From positions 1 through 32,500 of the forward strand of contig JBAMDO010000085.1 of the NCBI GenBank assembly GCA_037074765.1: a stretch of DNA of 32,500 bases, read 5' to 3'. The notes below the pieces were generated by a model. It saw only the letters and a list, made by a program, of their open reading frames with translations, did no database searches and had not been told where the DNA came from. The translations under genes were made by a program, and so were the position numbers. The DNA comes from Mansonella perstans (Eukaryota > Nematoda > Chromadorea > Rhabditida > Onchocercidae). Below, in pieces: positions 1-12,745 of this stretch (the first letter of the stretch is position 1; each line of letters starts with the position of its first letter).

Positions 1-287
1 TTAAATAGCAAATTTTCATTTGTTTATCATCCATTTAATTGTTGTGTAGCAAATTTAGTACAATTAGTCGCTTTATTTAGCCAAGAGATTTAGCCAAGAA
101 ATGAATTGTTATAAAATTCGTATTTTGTTTTCTTCATTCGATGGCTATAAATTTCAAGTCTTTCAAGGCCATCAAAACAGCCATAAAATTGGCAATAATT
201 TTCTCCAAAATTCTTTTTGCATAGCTTTGCAAATAATTTTCTCATTAAAATGACCAAATAAATACATTTAATTTGAAATAAGCTAGG

Positions 288-345
288 ATGATCATTATTG
301 TCATCATTATCGTCATCATCAATGATCATCACTCATTATCATTGT
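288..345. repeat. TCA/ATC triplet-rich microsatellite
   Basis: Imperfect repetition of TCATTATCG and TCATCATCA units covers about 55 bases. Read on the minus strand it gives an Asp/Asn run, but no gene context supports coding. Confidence 0.7.
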
Positions 346-1409
346 ATTTGAAATAGGTCAGTTAGTCAAATTTTTTCATTCAGTTTTTTAAATTTTTGTT
401 TCAATAAAAAAAGAATTTTGATTAAAACACAAATTTGAAATTTATTTTTAATAATATATTAAATTCAGTGAAAATATTTTAAATTCAGCTTTTTCCAAAT
501 TTGACTTAATAATTAATATCTTACCACATAATTGAACAAATTGGATAAAACTGAAAATTTAAAAATTGACAAAATTCGGGTAAATCCACAGAAGCATTGA
601 ATCATTTATTTTGATCTATTACCATGGTCAGTGATTGTGAGAATTGGAGTAATGTTTACTTTTTATGGATTTAAATTTCAAATCATTTTGGCAGATTTTT
701 GAAGTGAGAAAACCGGTAAAACTGGAATCAATAAAGCGAATTATTATTTATGTGAATACATTTGACTCAAAGATTCATATCAATTAATCCATTCGTTTTC
801 TTGCTGAGGATTTTTTTTTGTTCCTTAAATAAAATTTCAATTGCAAAATCGAATTGGCAGCTCGCCAAAATTATCAAGTTTTCATTTGGCAAAATTCTAA
901 CAATTTCATGATAACCAGACATTTGTCTCTAAAATAAATGAGAATTGCTAAAGTTGTTTAATTATTGCTGAATAAATAAATTTTCATAATTAAAAAATTT
1001 CAAAATTCTATTTAATTTTTTCAATGTATTTCAATTTTTAAATTTCTTTTTTTTTTAAATTAACAAAACCAATGAATTTTCATTTCCAATTTCGTTCACA
1101 TAAATCATATTTATGAAAGTGTTTTAATCGATTATAAATGAGAACCTAATATTAACAATAATTTGTTTATGCTAGGCTTCATTGAATCCTTCTTTCCTTA
1201 GTAGGTGATATGTGTGATCGAGCACAGAAATAAATGAAATTTCGGGATAAAAACTGAGGCAATATTTTTTTAAAATTTCCTAAAGATCTAAATTGAACAT
1301 TTTTATTCCAAACATTCTTCTTTTCTTTTTTTCCACCACAAATTTCTTTTTCGGTTAGTGAGAAACTTTTTCAAATAATAATTATTGCTGAAAAAAGTTA
1401 AAAGTTAAA

Positions 1410-1492
1410 AAACATTTTGTTAAAAAAAAATTTATAATTATTAATTAAAGTTAAGACAAACATTTTGTTAAAATTTATAATTATTAATTAAA
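1410..1492. repeat. Two-copy direct duplication, about 35-40 bp
   Basis: AACATTTTGTTAAA followed by TTTATAATTATTAATTAA occurs at 1411-1448 and again at 1459-1491. The copies differ mainly in the length of the A run. This is typical slippage-type local duplication. Confidence 0.8.
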
Positions 1493-2360
1493 TTTGAGAG
1501 AAGAATAAATTCATTTGAATGGTAGGAATTAATTTAGCCTATGATATTAATAGCTAAAATTTTGTTGTTACATTTTTATGGGTAAATAAATTTAATTTTA
1601 CATAGTTGCATAATACTAAGCATTTTCTGCTATATTTAAATTGATCGTTTCATTAAATTAACGAATTAATAATTTGCAGCGAAATCATTTCGGTTCTTTC
1701 CTTTCTTTTTTTCGCTTCTAAACTTTAATAACAATAAGGACATATACTTTACAACGAAAAAAAAAATGATAAAAAGGTCAAATAAATCAGGCAATATTTG
1801 CCATTGCGAAGCATTTTATCGAATTTAAAAATTGATTTGTTTGATCTATTTGTTTATCCTTTTTTTTGCTAAATAAAATTAATGAAAAGAAATGTGAAAA
1901 TAAAAATTAACAAAAAAAGAAAATTAAGTTTTTAAGTTTAAAGTTATAAGCTGTCAAAAAGGTCAAATATTTCTCTGTAAAAAAAAATTTTGAGTTTAAA
2001 ACTTAGAAATCACAAAAAAAAAATGAACCAATCAACTCACTGATCATCGATGAGATCAGTCAGAAAAGATTTATTTCTTTTTTTTAATTTTTGATTATTT
2101 TTTGAAAAATTTCACTGTTCTTTTCACTGCTTATTAGTTTTTTTTCCTGTTTGTTGAAATTCGAAAAATTATACCTTTTTCGGTCTTTTTTTTCAACGTA
2201 AATGTGTCAGTCAATTTAGGTGACGCTAATTGGATTACCTTTTCTTTCTTTTGTTGCCTCCAGAAATGTTTTCAGAAAAACCAGTTTTTTTTCGCAACTT
2301 TTTTTTACCTACTTTTTTTTAACAGTGTTTAATTGCCTAATTTATCATCAAAAGCATGAA

Positions 2361-2420
2361 AGAAGCAGAAAGAGAAAGAGAGAGAGGGAAAGAGAGAGAG
2401 AAAGAAGGAGAGAAAGGTAG
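2361..2420. repeat. GA-rich microsatellite
   Basis: An imperfect AGAGAAAG / GAGAGAGGG run. Similar purine-rich tracts occur at 2620-2652, 4352-4412, 14653-14702 and 21270-21340. The Arg/Glu open frame over it is a product of the repeat. Confidence 0.85.
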
Positions 2421-5400
2421 AGGAGTACAAAATGCGGTAAAATTAAATTGTAATTGAAAGTTGAAATAAGAGGTGAAAGATTTTCCCACTTTCTTTTAAT
2501 ATTACATTATTACTTCGTAGAATAAATTCATACGTCTTTTTTTTTTAAAAAATTTTTATATTTTGCCAATTTTTTTCTTTTTTTTTGGAATACGAATTAT
2601 ATTAGGCGCATTTGTCAAGATATAGAGAGAGCGAGAGAGGAAGGGCGAGTGAAAAAATCTTTGTGATTTGAAATTTGAATGATTGAATTAACAATTTTTT
2701 TTCCCCCCAATGATTCTTCTGTTTGTTGTATGTATGTTTATATAAAGACAATGAAAGATATTTTAACTTTTTCTAGACGATAAATTTTTCAAATTTCATT
2801 TGAATCTAACAAATTGTTTCTACAAAGGCGATTTAGTTTTGTTCCGTAGTTATTAAAAGTTTCTGTTCAAAGAAAAAAAGAATTCGGTGAATGTTTTCCA
2901 AGTGCAAAAACCATTTGTTATTTCTTTTATTCACTAATTTCTTTCTTTCTTTTTATTTTATTTTATAATTTAAAAGAATTGAATTTTGTTGGAAAGCATT
3001 GTAGTAATTTCTCTACGTGTATTTTACATTATTCATTGTTAATTGCACAGTTTTTGTGCAATCGAATAGCAATAAAATGTTAATTGAATCAAATCAAAAC
3101 TTCTTTCTCCTTCTATTTTAAATTTCAGATTTAATCCAATCAAAAAATTTTTTGATAATTAACTGGTGTAAAAATTATACTAGTTAATTTGGCATTTATT
3201 CGGATTTTCATCAATCCAATCACTTTCTTCCTTTTTTTTTCAAAAACTCACTTCCATAATTAATATTAATTAATTTTCAATTTATTTTTTGACAATGCAT
3301 CATATATTTGTAAATTTTCCTGTGTATATAAAAACATGTATATCTGCGCAATACTTAAATACTTAACGTTCAATATTTGTCGGTATTTTTTAAAAATATA
3401 CCAGTAATTGTTTAAATAATTTTGAATTAATTTAACTTTCTTTTTTCCCACCAATTTATTTGTTATACTATTTTTTCCGGCAATTCGTAATTTCATTTTA
3501 TTTAGATGAAATTAAAATTGTGTAACAAGTTTTAAATATTTTAAAATTTGTAACTAAAAATTAACTGACTACTGAACTAAATCGATAATATTTAAATTAA
3601 ATAGACAAAATTTTAAAACAGCTCTGTACATTTTGCTTTTCTTTTTTTCTTTTTATTATAACTGATGAAAAAAATAAACGAAAAAATTTTTACTAAAATA
3701 CTAATTTATCAATTCCAATTTGCGGTCAAATTGTTATCAATATGACGTAATGAGTACTTCTGATAATTTTTATTTTGCAAAAATATTTTATTTCAAATGC
3801 AAAAAAAGGATGGTAAACTTTTTTGTTGTTTGTTTCATTTTTATTAAATACATTAAAATTATTTTTTTCCTTACTTACGGTATTCCTGTGTTCAATAAAT
3901 CAAACTAACATATTATCACTATATTATCACTAGTATCGGAAACTTCTTTATGTACTAGAAAATATTTATTTATTTTGATTATTCAAATGTAACAATTTAT
4001 TTTAATTTCGTGCATGTGTGTTTGTCGATTTGTGTTTGCAATAATAATGATAGCATTTTATGTGATGATCAACTGAAATGATAAGGAACTACTCATAAGC
4101 ATAAATTGACGACAAAAGTACTGGTTTATGTGAAATGAACTGGCATATAGGCAAATTTCTGATCGAATTCTGATAAGAGTGTAGATGATAAGAAATTTTG
4201 GAAGTGAAAAATTGTTCAAAAAAGTGTTGAAACGATTGATGTTGTGAATAATTTTATTCGTTAGATATAAACTGAAAAATTATTTTCCAATTCTTTTAAT
4301 TAATAATTCAAATAATTCATTCTTTTTTAAGATTTATAAAAGGAATAAAGTGACGGGTAGAGAGAGGGAGAGACAGAGAACAAGAGAAAAATGGATAAAG
4401 AGGGATTAAGAGGGCGGGAGAAATTGATTAATTGAACAATTGAATTACTTATATTGCAGAATATAAGTACTGAGGAAATGTTGTTATTGTTGTCTTTTTT
4501 AAATGATTTAAATTTGAAAACTTTTGAAATTATCTTAAATGCAACATCTATGCTGGCGTATCATTCATAATGATAACATATCATTTATTAATAGCCAAAT
4601 AGAATTTCAAAGAAAATTTTAATTTTCATATTTATACCTATTAAAATGTCTTAAACCATTAAAATGAAGATCATTTGAAAATGTGTGCGTTCAAAATGAT
4701 CGATGAATATTTCAAATTGCTCCATTTACAACCATTTTCTCATTTTATAGTTTACTGATATTAATTCATTCACTAGGTTAACAACGTTTATTAATAAATG
4801 ATTGGTTATTAACTGATAAGAAAGTTAAGATTACTCAGTTAAGGTTACTACTACTACTACTGCTACTACTACCACTGCATTGATTATTTATTGATAAGGA
4901 AGGAACCATATTACAACTATTTATATCACTACAATCATTCAACTGATAAAGAATGCCATATTAAGTTAAGTTAAGGCGAACAACTAGTACGACCATTCGT
5001 TTTCTTTTAAAATGTTTTAAAACTTTCAACATTTTTAAGATGACTTAATTAATTTCCCAATTGATTTTTCCGCTATTACTCAATTACTATTAATATGCAG
5101 TAATGAAATTGAAATAAGATTATATCGAATTTTTCTTAGCAAAAGTAGTAAAATTGGAAATGCTAATACACCGATGTATATTTTTATTTTTTGGAGATGG
5201 ATCGAAAAAAATTTTTTCCTTCATAAATACAATTAATCTCAAATTGCGAATTTTACAAATAATTAAATCGAAAAAAAATATTTTGCTTGAATTTTATTTG
5301 ATCTTATTCAAAGAATAACTCATTAGAATTTAATTAGATTCTGATATGATATCTTCCAGTCATTTCCATTCCATCCTACTGTAATAATCTTTTTTATGGC

Positions 5401-6380
5401 CTTTTAACGAAGCACTTCGAAATATGAGCCATATTTGGTCAACAATTTCGAATTGTCAACTGCATTGATGAATCATCAAGTATTACACTTCCACATTTTA
5501 TTATTGCCACAAAATGCATATATGCAATATCTAATTATATTTCAGTCAACAATTATAATATTTTATCAGTTCGTTAATTTTCTTAAAAAAATTATATTTG
5601 CACCAAATGAAATTTTATCATAAACTTCAATTTTTTTTAAAATTAAACGTTAAGGAAATGAGAAGAAAAAATTTTATCGAAAAATTGGTTTGATATTAAT
5701 TATACGTACTAATTAAAAGCATTTTATAACAATGTTTTGCTGACACTCAAATTATAGTTCGGTGCAAAAAATTGTGTCCTAAGTATTAATTAATTATTTA
5801 TTAAGGATTATTTTAAACCAAGTAAAAAAAAATGTCTATTCCTATTATTACTCACACATATCTCTATCCTAGTAATCATCTATTAATACTATCACATCCC
5901 TGTAAGTTAATTATTTCAACTTTTATTTGTAATTGTTGTTTAATTCATTCCATCCAATCATTGTTATTATTAGCGTATGTTTATTCTATCAATTAATCTA
6001 TTAATTTAATCATTTGTTTATTTACTTACTTATTTGTTTATTTGATTATTTATTTTTTTTAAATTACTTTTGAAAATTTGAATATATTAATATTGCGAAT
6101 AAGTAACAAACAGAAATGTTTGATCGTTGAAGCGGAAAAGGAAATGGATAGATTAAGAAAGAAGTAATAACTCTTTCCTCTCTCGCTCGTCCCTTCTGAT
6201 CCCCAAAGATTAAGGTAAATATAAGTAATAACAGCTGGTAAGTAGTAATAAGTAAATCTAAGCTTTGCATTTCAAAGTAAACACTTTCCGAAATGAAGCT
6301 TATCAAATTGAATAAGCCTTGCCCGAATTGTGTCATAAATTATAAATGAATTATAAAAGCATTAAAGCGTCTCATTTTCA
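2421..6380. other. AT-rich non-coding stretch with small simple repeats
   Basis: No recognisable gene. GA-rich tracts lie at 2620-2652 and 4352-4412, a TAC triplet tract at 4848-4876, and TTTA/TTTG-type repeats at about 6005-6060. A 90-codon open frame on the minus strand (6064-6336) has no recognisable motif and is about what chance would give in this length of sequence. Confidence 0.6.
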
Positions 6381-6444
6381 TAACATCCCGATGATAATAA
6401 TTGGAATTATTAAACTAATAACCAACACACTGAAGATAGTATTA

Positions 6445-6620
6445 ATAATGCTGGATAACTTAGTAATAATAATGATAATAGTAATAGTTGTATCATTGTT
6501 GTTATTATTATTAGTACTAATAATATTGGATAACTTAATAATAATAATAACGATAATAGTAGTAATTGTTATCATTGTTGTTGTTATTGTTGTTGTCGTT
6601 GTTGTTGCTGTTATATTAGT
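6445..6620. repeat. Duplicated AAT/GTT triplet-rich element, period 75 bp
   Basis: TGGATAACTTA followed by AATAATAATGATAATAG, then TATCATTGTTGTTATTATT, occurs from 6452 and again, altered, from 6527, and ends in GTT triplets. Each unit has an A-rich triplet half and a GTT half. The Ile/Val-only open frame here is an artefact. Confidence 0.8.
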
Positions 6621-6825
6621 TTAACTTTAGTTTATTGTGCTCATCTTGCAGACCACAAAATTAGGCGCATATTTAATTTAGTCAATGTTTCAAGGATGAG
6701 GAATTGCCTTTTGACACAATGAAAGCCAATAATATTATGTGCAATAGCTCAAAGGGTTCACAAAGGATTTTAATATATTTGTAAAATTTTAATATTTTTG
6801 CAATTTCCATACATAAATGCATGGG

Positions 6826-6828
6826 CAT

Positions 6829-6860
<32 letters not shown>

Positions 6861-6932
6861 ACACACATACATACATATACGTATATATATACACATACAC
6901 ACACACACATATACACATATAAACAAACAAAC
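6826..6932. repeat. CA microsatellite with CATA and ATAC interruptions
   Basis: An (AC)n run from about 6829 is followed by CATACATA, a TATATATA block and a second (CA)n run, ending in AAACAAACAAAC. It is a compound dinucleotide repeat. Confidence 0.95.
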
Positions 6933-6942
6933 ATGCATTTAT

Positions 6943-7030
6943 TGGATATGCGTATGCATGTTGCATGTTGAAATTATAAATAATTAATGATATATGTTAT
7001 GCATGCATGTATGCACACAATGCATAAATG
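6943..7030. repeat. ATGC/ATGT-rich tract
   Basis: Repeated TATGCATG, TTGCATG and ATGCATGTATGC words at 6943-6970 and 6990-7030 are separated by AT-rich sequence. Related words form the palindrome at 8142-8181 and the tract at 12312-12375. Confidence 0.6.
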
Positions 7031-8141
7031 AAAGCTTTAGACTTCATAACAGATCCGGAAATCTTTCAGGGATATATTTAAAACATGACGAGATGATGAT
7101 AGTTAGAGCGAGGTTTGATGTACTTGAACATTCTCAGTACAACCGGTTAATATTTTCAGATTATATCTGGAAATTCTCTATATTAAACTATAAAAATATG
7201 TATTGCTGAATAATAAGGAAGATTTTTGTGTGAATAATTTCATCCTGAATTATGATAAAAATATCGCAAAAATTTTTGTTATGCTAAATGACCAATCAAC
7301 TCACAATTTAGTAAGTTTTGAAAAAAAATCAATTGAAATTTAATGGAATTCTTCTCATGTCTAATATTTATAAATTCAAAAAAAAATTTTTAAGTTCAAA
7401 CTGATTGAAAAAAAATTTCAATTCAATTACAATTTTTAAATCTATTTAGCAAATGTAAATTTGCTAAATAGATTTGAACAACGAATGAATTTGTGAAAAA
7501 ATTGGTTCAATTAGACATTTAATTAAAAATGATTTACGTTTTCTGCTCTTTCCTGCTAATTAATTTTAATTATGATTGAGAAAGTGAAATGGAAATAATT
7601 TAAGACAATTCTTATGCTTACATAATTAATTATGTTTTTCTTTCTTTTCTTTCTTTCATTAATCCTTTTTAAAATTTCATTTTTTAAATTTCATTTGAAA
7701 AATGTATCATTTAGCTCTATTTCATTTCTTTTTTTCTAGCCTCATTCTTTCTCCCATCTATTAATTAATTAATAAATATAAACAAAATCGTTAATTTACG
7801 AAATTTAAAAATTTTTTGAATTCTATAATTTATTTTTTGTTAAATGAAGAATCAAATGACCCGGAACTCGTAGAACATACGAGATAACACATATATTTAG
7901 TGTATTCATGCATTTAACACATGTACATATGTGAAGGTTTTTTTTGAAATTAAGAAATAAATTAATTTACATTTAATTTCGATTTTAAAAGATTTCACCT
8001 AATCTTACAAAAAAGTACTTTCGTTATATTTAAATTCTTGAAATTTAAAATTTCGTCCAAAAATTTTCCTGTATTTCATTTTATTATTTAATTTACGTTC
8101 AATTAATTTCAACTTTCGTTGTTTTTCGTAAATAGGTTTGC
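7031..8141. other. AT-rich non-coding stretch with one strong hairpin
   Basis: No gene recognised. Apart from the inverted repeat at 7438-7475 it is A/T homopolymer-rich sequence. A pyrimidine-rich tract lies at 7635-7665. Confidence 0.55.
7438..7475. repeat. Perfect 17-bp inverted repeat with a 4-base loop
   Basis: AAATCTATTTAGCAAAT at 7438-7454 is the exact reverse complement of 7459-7475, with loop GTAA. It would form a 17-bp hairpin in RNA or a cruciform in DNA. It is short for a miRNA precursor and no flanking pairing was noted. Confidence 0.9.
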
Positions 8142-8181
8142 GTGCTTATACATGCATGCATGCATGCATGTATGCAAGCAC
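8142..8181. repeat. Near-perfect 40-base palindrome of ATGC units
   Basis: The core 8148-8173 is a perfect 26-base self-complementary run of ATGC words. It is flanked by GTGCTT (8142-8147) and AAGCAC (8176-8181), which also pair; only the two bases 8174-8175 are unmatched. It could extrude a cruciform. Confidence 0.9.
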
Positions 8182-8255
8182 ATAGACATATACATTTTAT
8201 GTTCATTTAATAATAAACAATATGTCATAGGCAACATTTCGTCAACTTTTCTCAC

Positions 8256-8409
8256 AAATAATTTCCCCAGGGGAGGATAGTTTTAAGAATGGGATAGCAT
8301 TATTGGTGCCATTTTGATTGTTTGCTGAACTGGCCATAAATGACAGAGACTGGTTGAGCCCAAGAGATGAAATGCCAAGGCCAACAGATTGCTTTGCATC
8401 AAAAACATG
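8256..8409 (-). other. Possible isolated exon, unidentified
   Basis: On the minus strand a 154-base segment lies between AAAAATAG (possible but weak acceptor, AG at 8411-8410) and GTGAGA (good donor, at 8255-8250). It is open for 51 codons and encodes a varied, non-repetitive peptide beginning HVFDAKQSVGLGISSLG and ending FLKLSSPGEII. Its base composition is clearly less AT-rich than the neighbouring sequence and its amino acid use is not low-complexity. I do not recognise the protein. Against it, the acceptor lacks a pyrimidine tract and no partner exon was found. On the + strand TTTCCCCAG at 8262-8270 is a good-looking acceptor but the frames after it close quickly. Confidence 0.25.
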
Positions 8410-8511
8410 CTATTTTTAAAGTTTCTTTTAACAAAGAGAAAAAATAATATAAAAAAGAATTAATCCAATTCATTCATCTTTTCCATCGCTTCTCAGTAAT
8501 AAATAAAATTT

Positions 8512-8660
8512 GTTGCTGTTATTGTTGTTGCTGTTACTGTTGTGCTGTTACTGATGTCGCTGCTTTTGTTGTTGCTGTTATTGTTGTTGCTGTTACTGTT
8601 GTTGCTGTTACTGTTGTTGCTGTTCCTGTTGTTGATGTTACTGTTCTTATTATCGTTTGC
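8512..8660. repeat. GTT/GCT minisatellite, about 15-bp unit
   Basis: TTGCTGTTACTGTTG and close variants repeat across the segment, most regularly from about 8570 to 8645. The poly-Leu open frame over it is a result of the repeat. Confidence 0.9.
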
Positions 8661-10235
8661 TTTTTATAGAGATGCAAAAGAGATGATTATCATATTACAT
8701 TTCTTATATCTGTTAACAAGTCTGAGAGGATATTATATTTTTATTTTAGTTAATTTTTCAACAAATTTGATTGAAAAATTGCGATAAGTGTGTAATTTTA
8801 TCTCATTTCACAAATATCTCAACATTTTTAAAAATTTCACAATCGTAATTCGATTTTTTCTCTTCTAATTCTTAACAATATTAACTTTTTAATTAATATA
8901 TTAAATTTTTTTTTGCACTTGCAACAAAATAAGAAAGAAAATGAAATTTTAAACCAATTTGTTTGTAAATTTAACTTTTCGATTTTTTTGCAATTAAATT
9001 ATTTTTTCAACTAAGATGTCATTGGTTTTTCATTTTTATTGAAAAATCTCGGGCTTCATTGAGAAAATCAATCATTTCATAATCCACATATGTTTTTGTA
9101 ATCTTATGAAGAAGCTACTTGGTAGCAATGATAAATGCTAACGAATTTCAATTAATTCATTTCCAATACAATTTACTGTGATAATCTTTTGGGAGAAAAA
9201 AACAAAAGAAATATCAGTGTTTCTGTTAAATTTCATTTTTTAATTCTTAAGTTTCATAAATATATTTTTTGTCAATTCTTATTTATGAATTAAACTGTAA
9301 ATCAAAGCTTGAATATTTGAAAATTTCAAAAATTTTGCGAATAAAATACTATTACTGTTATTACCATTGTTATGTAGTCATTTTGGTAAACAAACGATGA
9401 AATTAACAATTATTTCAAATTTGAATATTTAAAGTGCCAAGCCATTGCAAAATGCCAAGTAAGGTTCTCACGACAAATGACTGCTAATTTACATATTCAT
9501 TTCCTTCTCTTGTTATCAGTTGAATCATATGTAATATACCGTACTATCCCAAGTCAGATTATTTGCTTTTAATTAAATCTGTCAACAGAAGAAATGAATA
9601 GAATTTGTCAACATTTAATTTACAAAGAGAATTAATTAAATTTCCGTTCATTATTATAATTATTGTTATAAATTAACAAATTCAAATGATAATTCACTGT
9701 TACTAAGAAATTAAAACAAATTATTTCAATTATTTAAATTTCATTTCTTTATTAAATTTGACCATACAATAATAGGAAATTATTAACTGAACAACTGGAA
9801 ATCAAACTGAATAATATTGGTGTTAGTTTAATGAATGATGGTCGAGTAAATTAAATTAAACTTGATACTAAAATAATGGTTTTGCGAATGTTGTCATAAA
9901 TACTATCGGAAAATAGCAATAAAATGCATCTTAAATTAACTTACCTGAATTACTAAACCGGTTAATTAGAGAGATGAATTGGATAAAGAATTTATATAAA
10001 ATGATGGTTTCATGATAATTTCGAATTTTTTCTTTCATTAGAAATTTTCAAACAAAGCTGTTATTGCCATTACATAAAAATATTTTATGATTAATGAATT
10101 GAAATTTGACAGATATTTTAAATTTTATTTTTTTCTTTTTTTTTTAAAATCGTTTTAGGGAAAATTTAATCAAGAGAAATTAAGAATTGAAAGGAAAAAC
10201 AAATATGAGTGTCAGCCATTTGATGTAACTAATTA
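8661..10235. other. AT-rich non-coding stretch
   Basis: I see no gene, array or strong structure. There are only A/T runs and short GTTA/ATTA clusters (about 9348-9375). Confidence 0.55.
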
Positions 10236-10770
10236 TTTGTCTTTATTATTATCATAATTGTTATAAGTGCTGTTGTTATTATTATTATTATTGTTAACAG
10301 TATTATTATTCCCGTTATATATCTGATTTATATACAACTGGCAGTTGTATCGGATGAAATTAATTGAAACTTTACTTTTAAGCTAATAACAAAGTAGCAA
10401 TAGTAGTAATATGGTAGAATTGATTATTTATCTGTCATCATCATCATCATCATCATCACTATTAATATATTGGAAGTAACATTGTTGTAATCATTATTCG
10501 TACCTCTGATAATATCACCTTCATCATTTAATTATCATATCTCACCACCATTATTGTTGTTATCATTGAGTAATATTATTTACTATTATCATTTATTATT
10601 TCTACTATACGCCTTTATTGTTATTATGATTTGTTATTATTATTTGCAGTCGATTAACTTTCAAGCTTCATTATTGTCGTTATTGTTATTATTAGTATTA
10701 TTATTACTGCTACTGTTGGTTCATTATTGTTATTATTATCCTGATCATCATTATCGTCATTTTCATCTTC
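10236..10770. repeat. Cluster of TTA/GTT/TCA triplet repeats
   Basis: (TTA)n and GTT blocks lie at about 10240-10320, (ATC)n at about 10437-10460, and mixed ATT/GTT/TCA triplets at 10545-10765. A short palindrome, ATACAACTGGCAGTTGTAT, lies at about 10332-10350 and contains two CAACTG words. The Leu/Tyr-rich open frame at 10554-10868 reflects the triplets. Confidence 0.7.
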
Positions 10771-12310
10771 ATCAAAAGATTTTTGGTAAACATCTATTGA
10801 GAATAAAGCGAAATTCATTAGTTAGATTGTTTCTAATTGTTGTTTCGGATGCAATTCAGAATGAATGAAAATTAGCACAAATGGAAGAACTCAAAGTGAA
10901 TTAATCAGTCTTGTCACCTTCAAATCCAGCCATAACTACCTTTGCAATACTTTCTGTCTATTTATACACCTGTGTATCTATCACTTAAATTGTCTTTTCT
11001 ACACATCTGGCTTCACCTACACACTTATATATATATCAACATTTTGAAGCTAAATGAAGAGGGACAAATTTTATTGGCTACGAAAAGGTAAGTAGCAGAG
11101 TGAGCAAAAAGTAGCAATAATTACAGATGGCAATTAAAATATAATTAAGCAAACTTTCGAAATATTCGCTTAACATCACTTTGACTGTTTAACATCGCTT
11201 TGATTAATGGCTAATCATCACTTAAAGAAAAAAAAACAGGAAAACTTAACAACTGACTGATGATTGAATTATTTAAATAGCATTACCCGCTCCATCCTGC
11301 TCTTTCCCGTGTTATTATTTGATATTTGCTGTGGGAAAATTTTTTTTCGGATCGTTTCACAAATAATTTTTACCAATTTTTATCTTTTCTTTCCATGCCT
11401 GCACTTCTCCTCTCTCCCTGCACTTTTCTTCATCCTTCGCTTCTCTGCTTTTTATTATTTCAAACAAATTTTTTGCAATTATTTTACTTCTCAAAAAGAA
11501 ATTTCTTTCCAAAAATGTTAACTTTAAATGAAAAGTAGATTTTAGAAGTAAAAATTTCTAAAAATTTTTTGTTTAATATTTTTTGAACTCTTTTAAAATT
11601 TGCATTACAATTTTACGTACAAAAAAGTTTGTGATTTTTCATCAGTACTACAGAAATTTCAAGTGGGACAAAAAGAAAATTCAAATTGTTTGTCATTTTT
11701 GTGCAATGAAAAAAACAAACAAAAATTTGAATTTAAAAGTTTTTCATTTGTAATTTAAATTTTTGAATTTCATATATATGTACCATATTTATTTGCACGT
11801 TCTCCGAATATCTTCACTTGTTCTTTTAGTGAATTAAATTTTTTAAAATTTAATATTTTTTAGGTAAGAAAATAAAAGTGACTAAATATTGCAAGCAAAA
11901 TAAAATTTGAAAATTCATGCAGTCCCATGCAACCATTTGTGACACACATGTATAAACTTGCCACCATCATGTCACCACTTCACACATTTCACTTCCTTAT
12001 TTTAATAAAAATTTTAATGCAATTTTGTTTTTGCGAATTTTAAATTAAATATTTTTCCTAACTGCTAGATCTTTTAGCTTCTTGTAATTTTAAAATTAAT
12101 TCATTTTAAAATTTTTCTAAATTTTTTTTTTAAATATATTTTATATTTAATCAAACCTTGATAATAATATTTGATAAAAGTGATAAAGTTTTGTCATTGA
12201 TTTTAGTGCTTAAAATTTTTGTAAAATATTTCTAATTTCACAAAATATTATTAAAAATATAATTGGAAAAAAAAATTTTACATAATTAACAAAATTGACT
12301 TATTGTCAGT
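10771..12310. other. AT-rich non-coding stretch
   Basis: No gene recognised. A pyrimidine-rich tract at 11385-11450 gives two overlapping Phe/Leu-rich open frames that look like chance products. The rest is A/T runs. Confidence 0.55.
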
Positions 12311-12311
12311 T

Positions 12312-12375
12312 CACATACTTACATGCATATAACAATGCATATTTATACACATATATATGCATGTACATACATAAG
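12312..12375. repeat. ATGCAT/ACATATAT-rich tract
   Basis: TACATGCATAT, AATGCATAT, TATATGCATG and TACATACATA occur in close succession, related in word use to 6943-7030 and 8142-8181. Confidence 0.6.
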
Positions 12376-12593
12376 TCATATACAAAATATATTGCACCAA
12401 AATTTTCCATATTTTCCCAGAGGAATTTGAAATTTAAAATGAATTCAATTTTAGTGCTGAAAATTTGCATATAATTGTATGAATGTTCTCTGTCACATAT
12501 TTATTATTCATGCAATGTCTAACATCCATGGATCATATTTCATTGAGAATTTTAAAACCATTTTGCTACGATGTATTTGAGAAATGTTTATCT

Positions 12594-12665
12594 CTGTGTG
12601 TGTGTGTGTGTGTGGTGTGTGTGTGTGTGTGTGCGTGTGTGTGTGTGTGGTGTGTGTGTGTGCGT

Positions 12666-12723
<58 letters not shown>

Positions 12724-12745
12724 ATATACATATATATATATATAT
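12594..12745. repeat. GT microsatellite, over 120 bp, followed by an AT block
   Basis: (TG)n with single-base interruptions (TGG, TGC, TGTA) runs to about 12722, then CATATACATATATATATATAT. Three overlapping Cys/Val open frames in this stretch are repeat artefacts. Confidence 0.97.

Larger units (their letters stand above)
1..2360. other. AT-rich non-coding stretch
   Basis: No gene is recognisable on either strand. A TCA/ATC-rich triplet tract lies at about 288-345 (Asp codons on the minus strand, which explains the short acidic open frame there). A direct duplication built on ACATTTTGTTAAA plus TTTATAATTATTAATTAAA lies at 1410-1449 and 1458-1492. The rest is A and T runs. Confidence 0.6.

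Noticed and set aside
6064..6336. 90-codon minus-strand frame
   Set aside because: No motif or splice context. A rough estimate from stop frequency in AT-rich DNA expects about one such frame by chance in this window.
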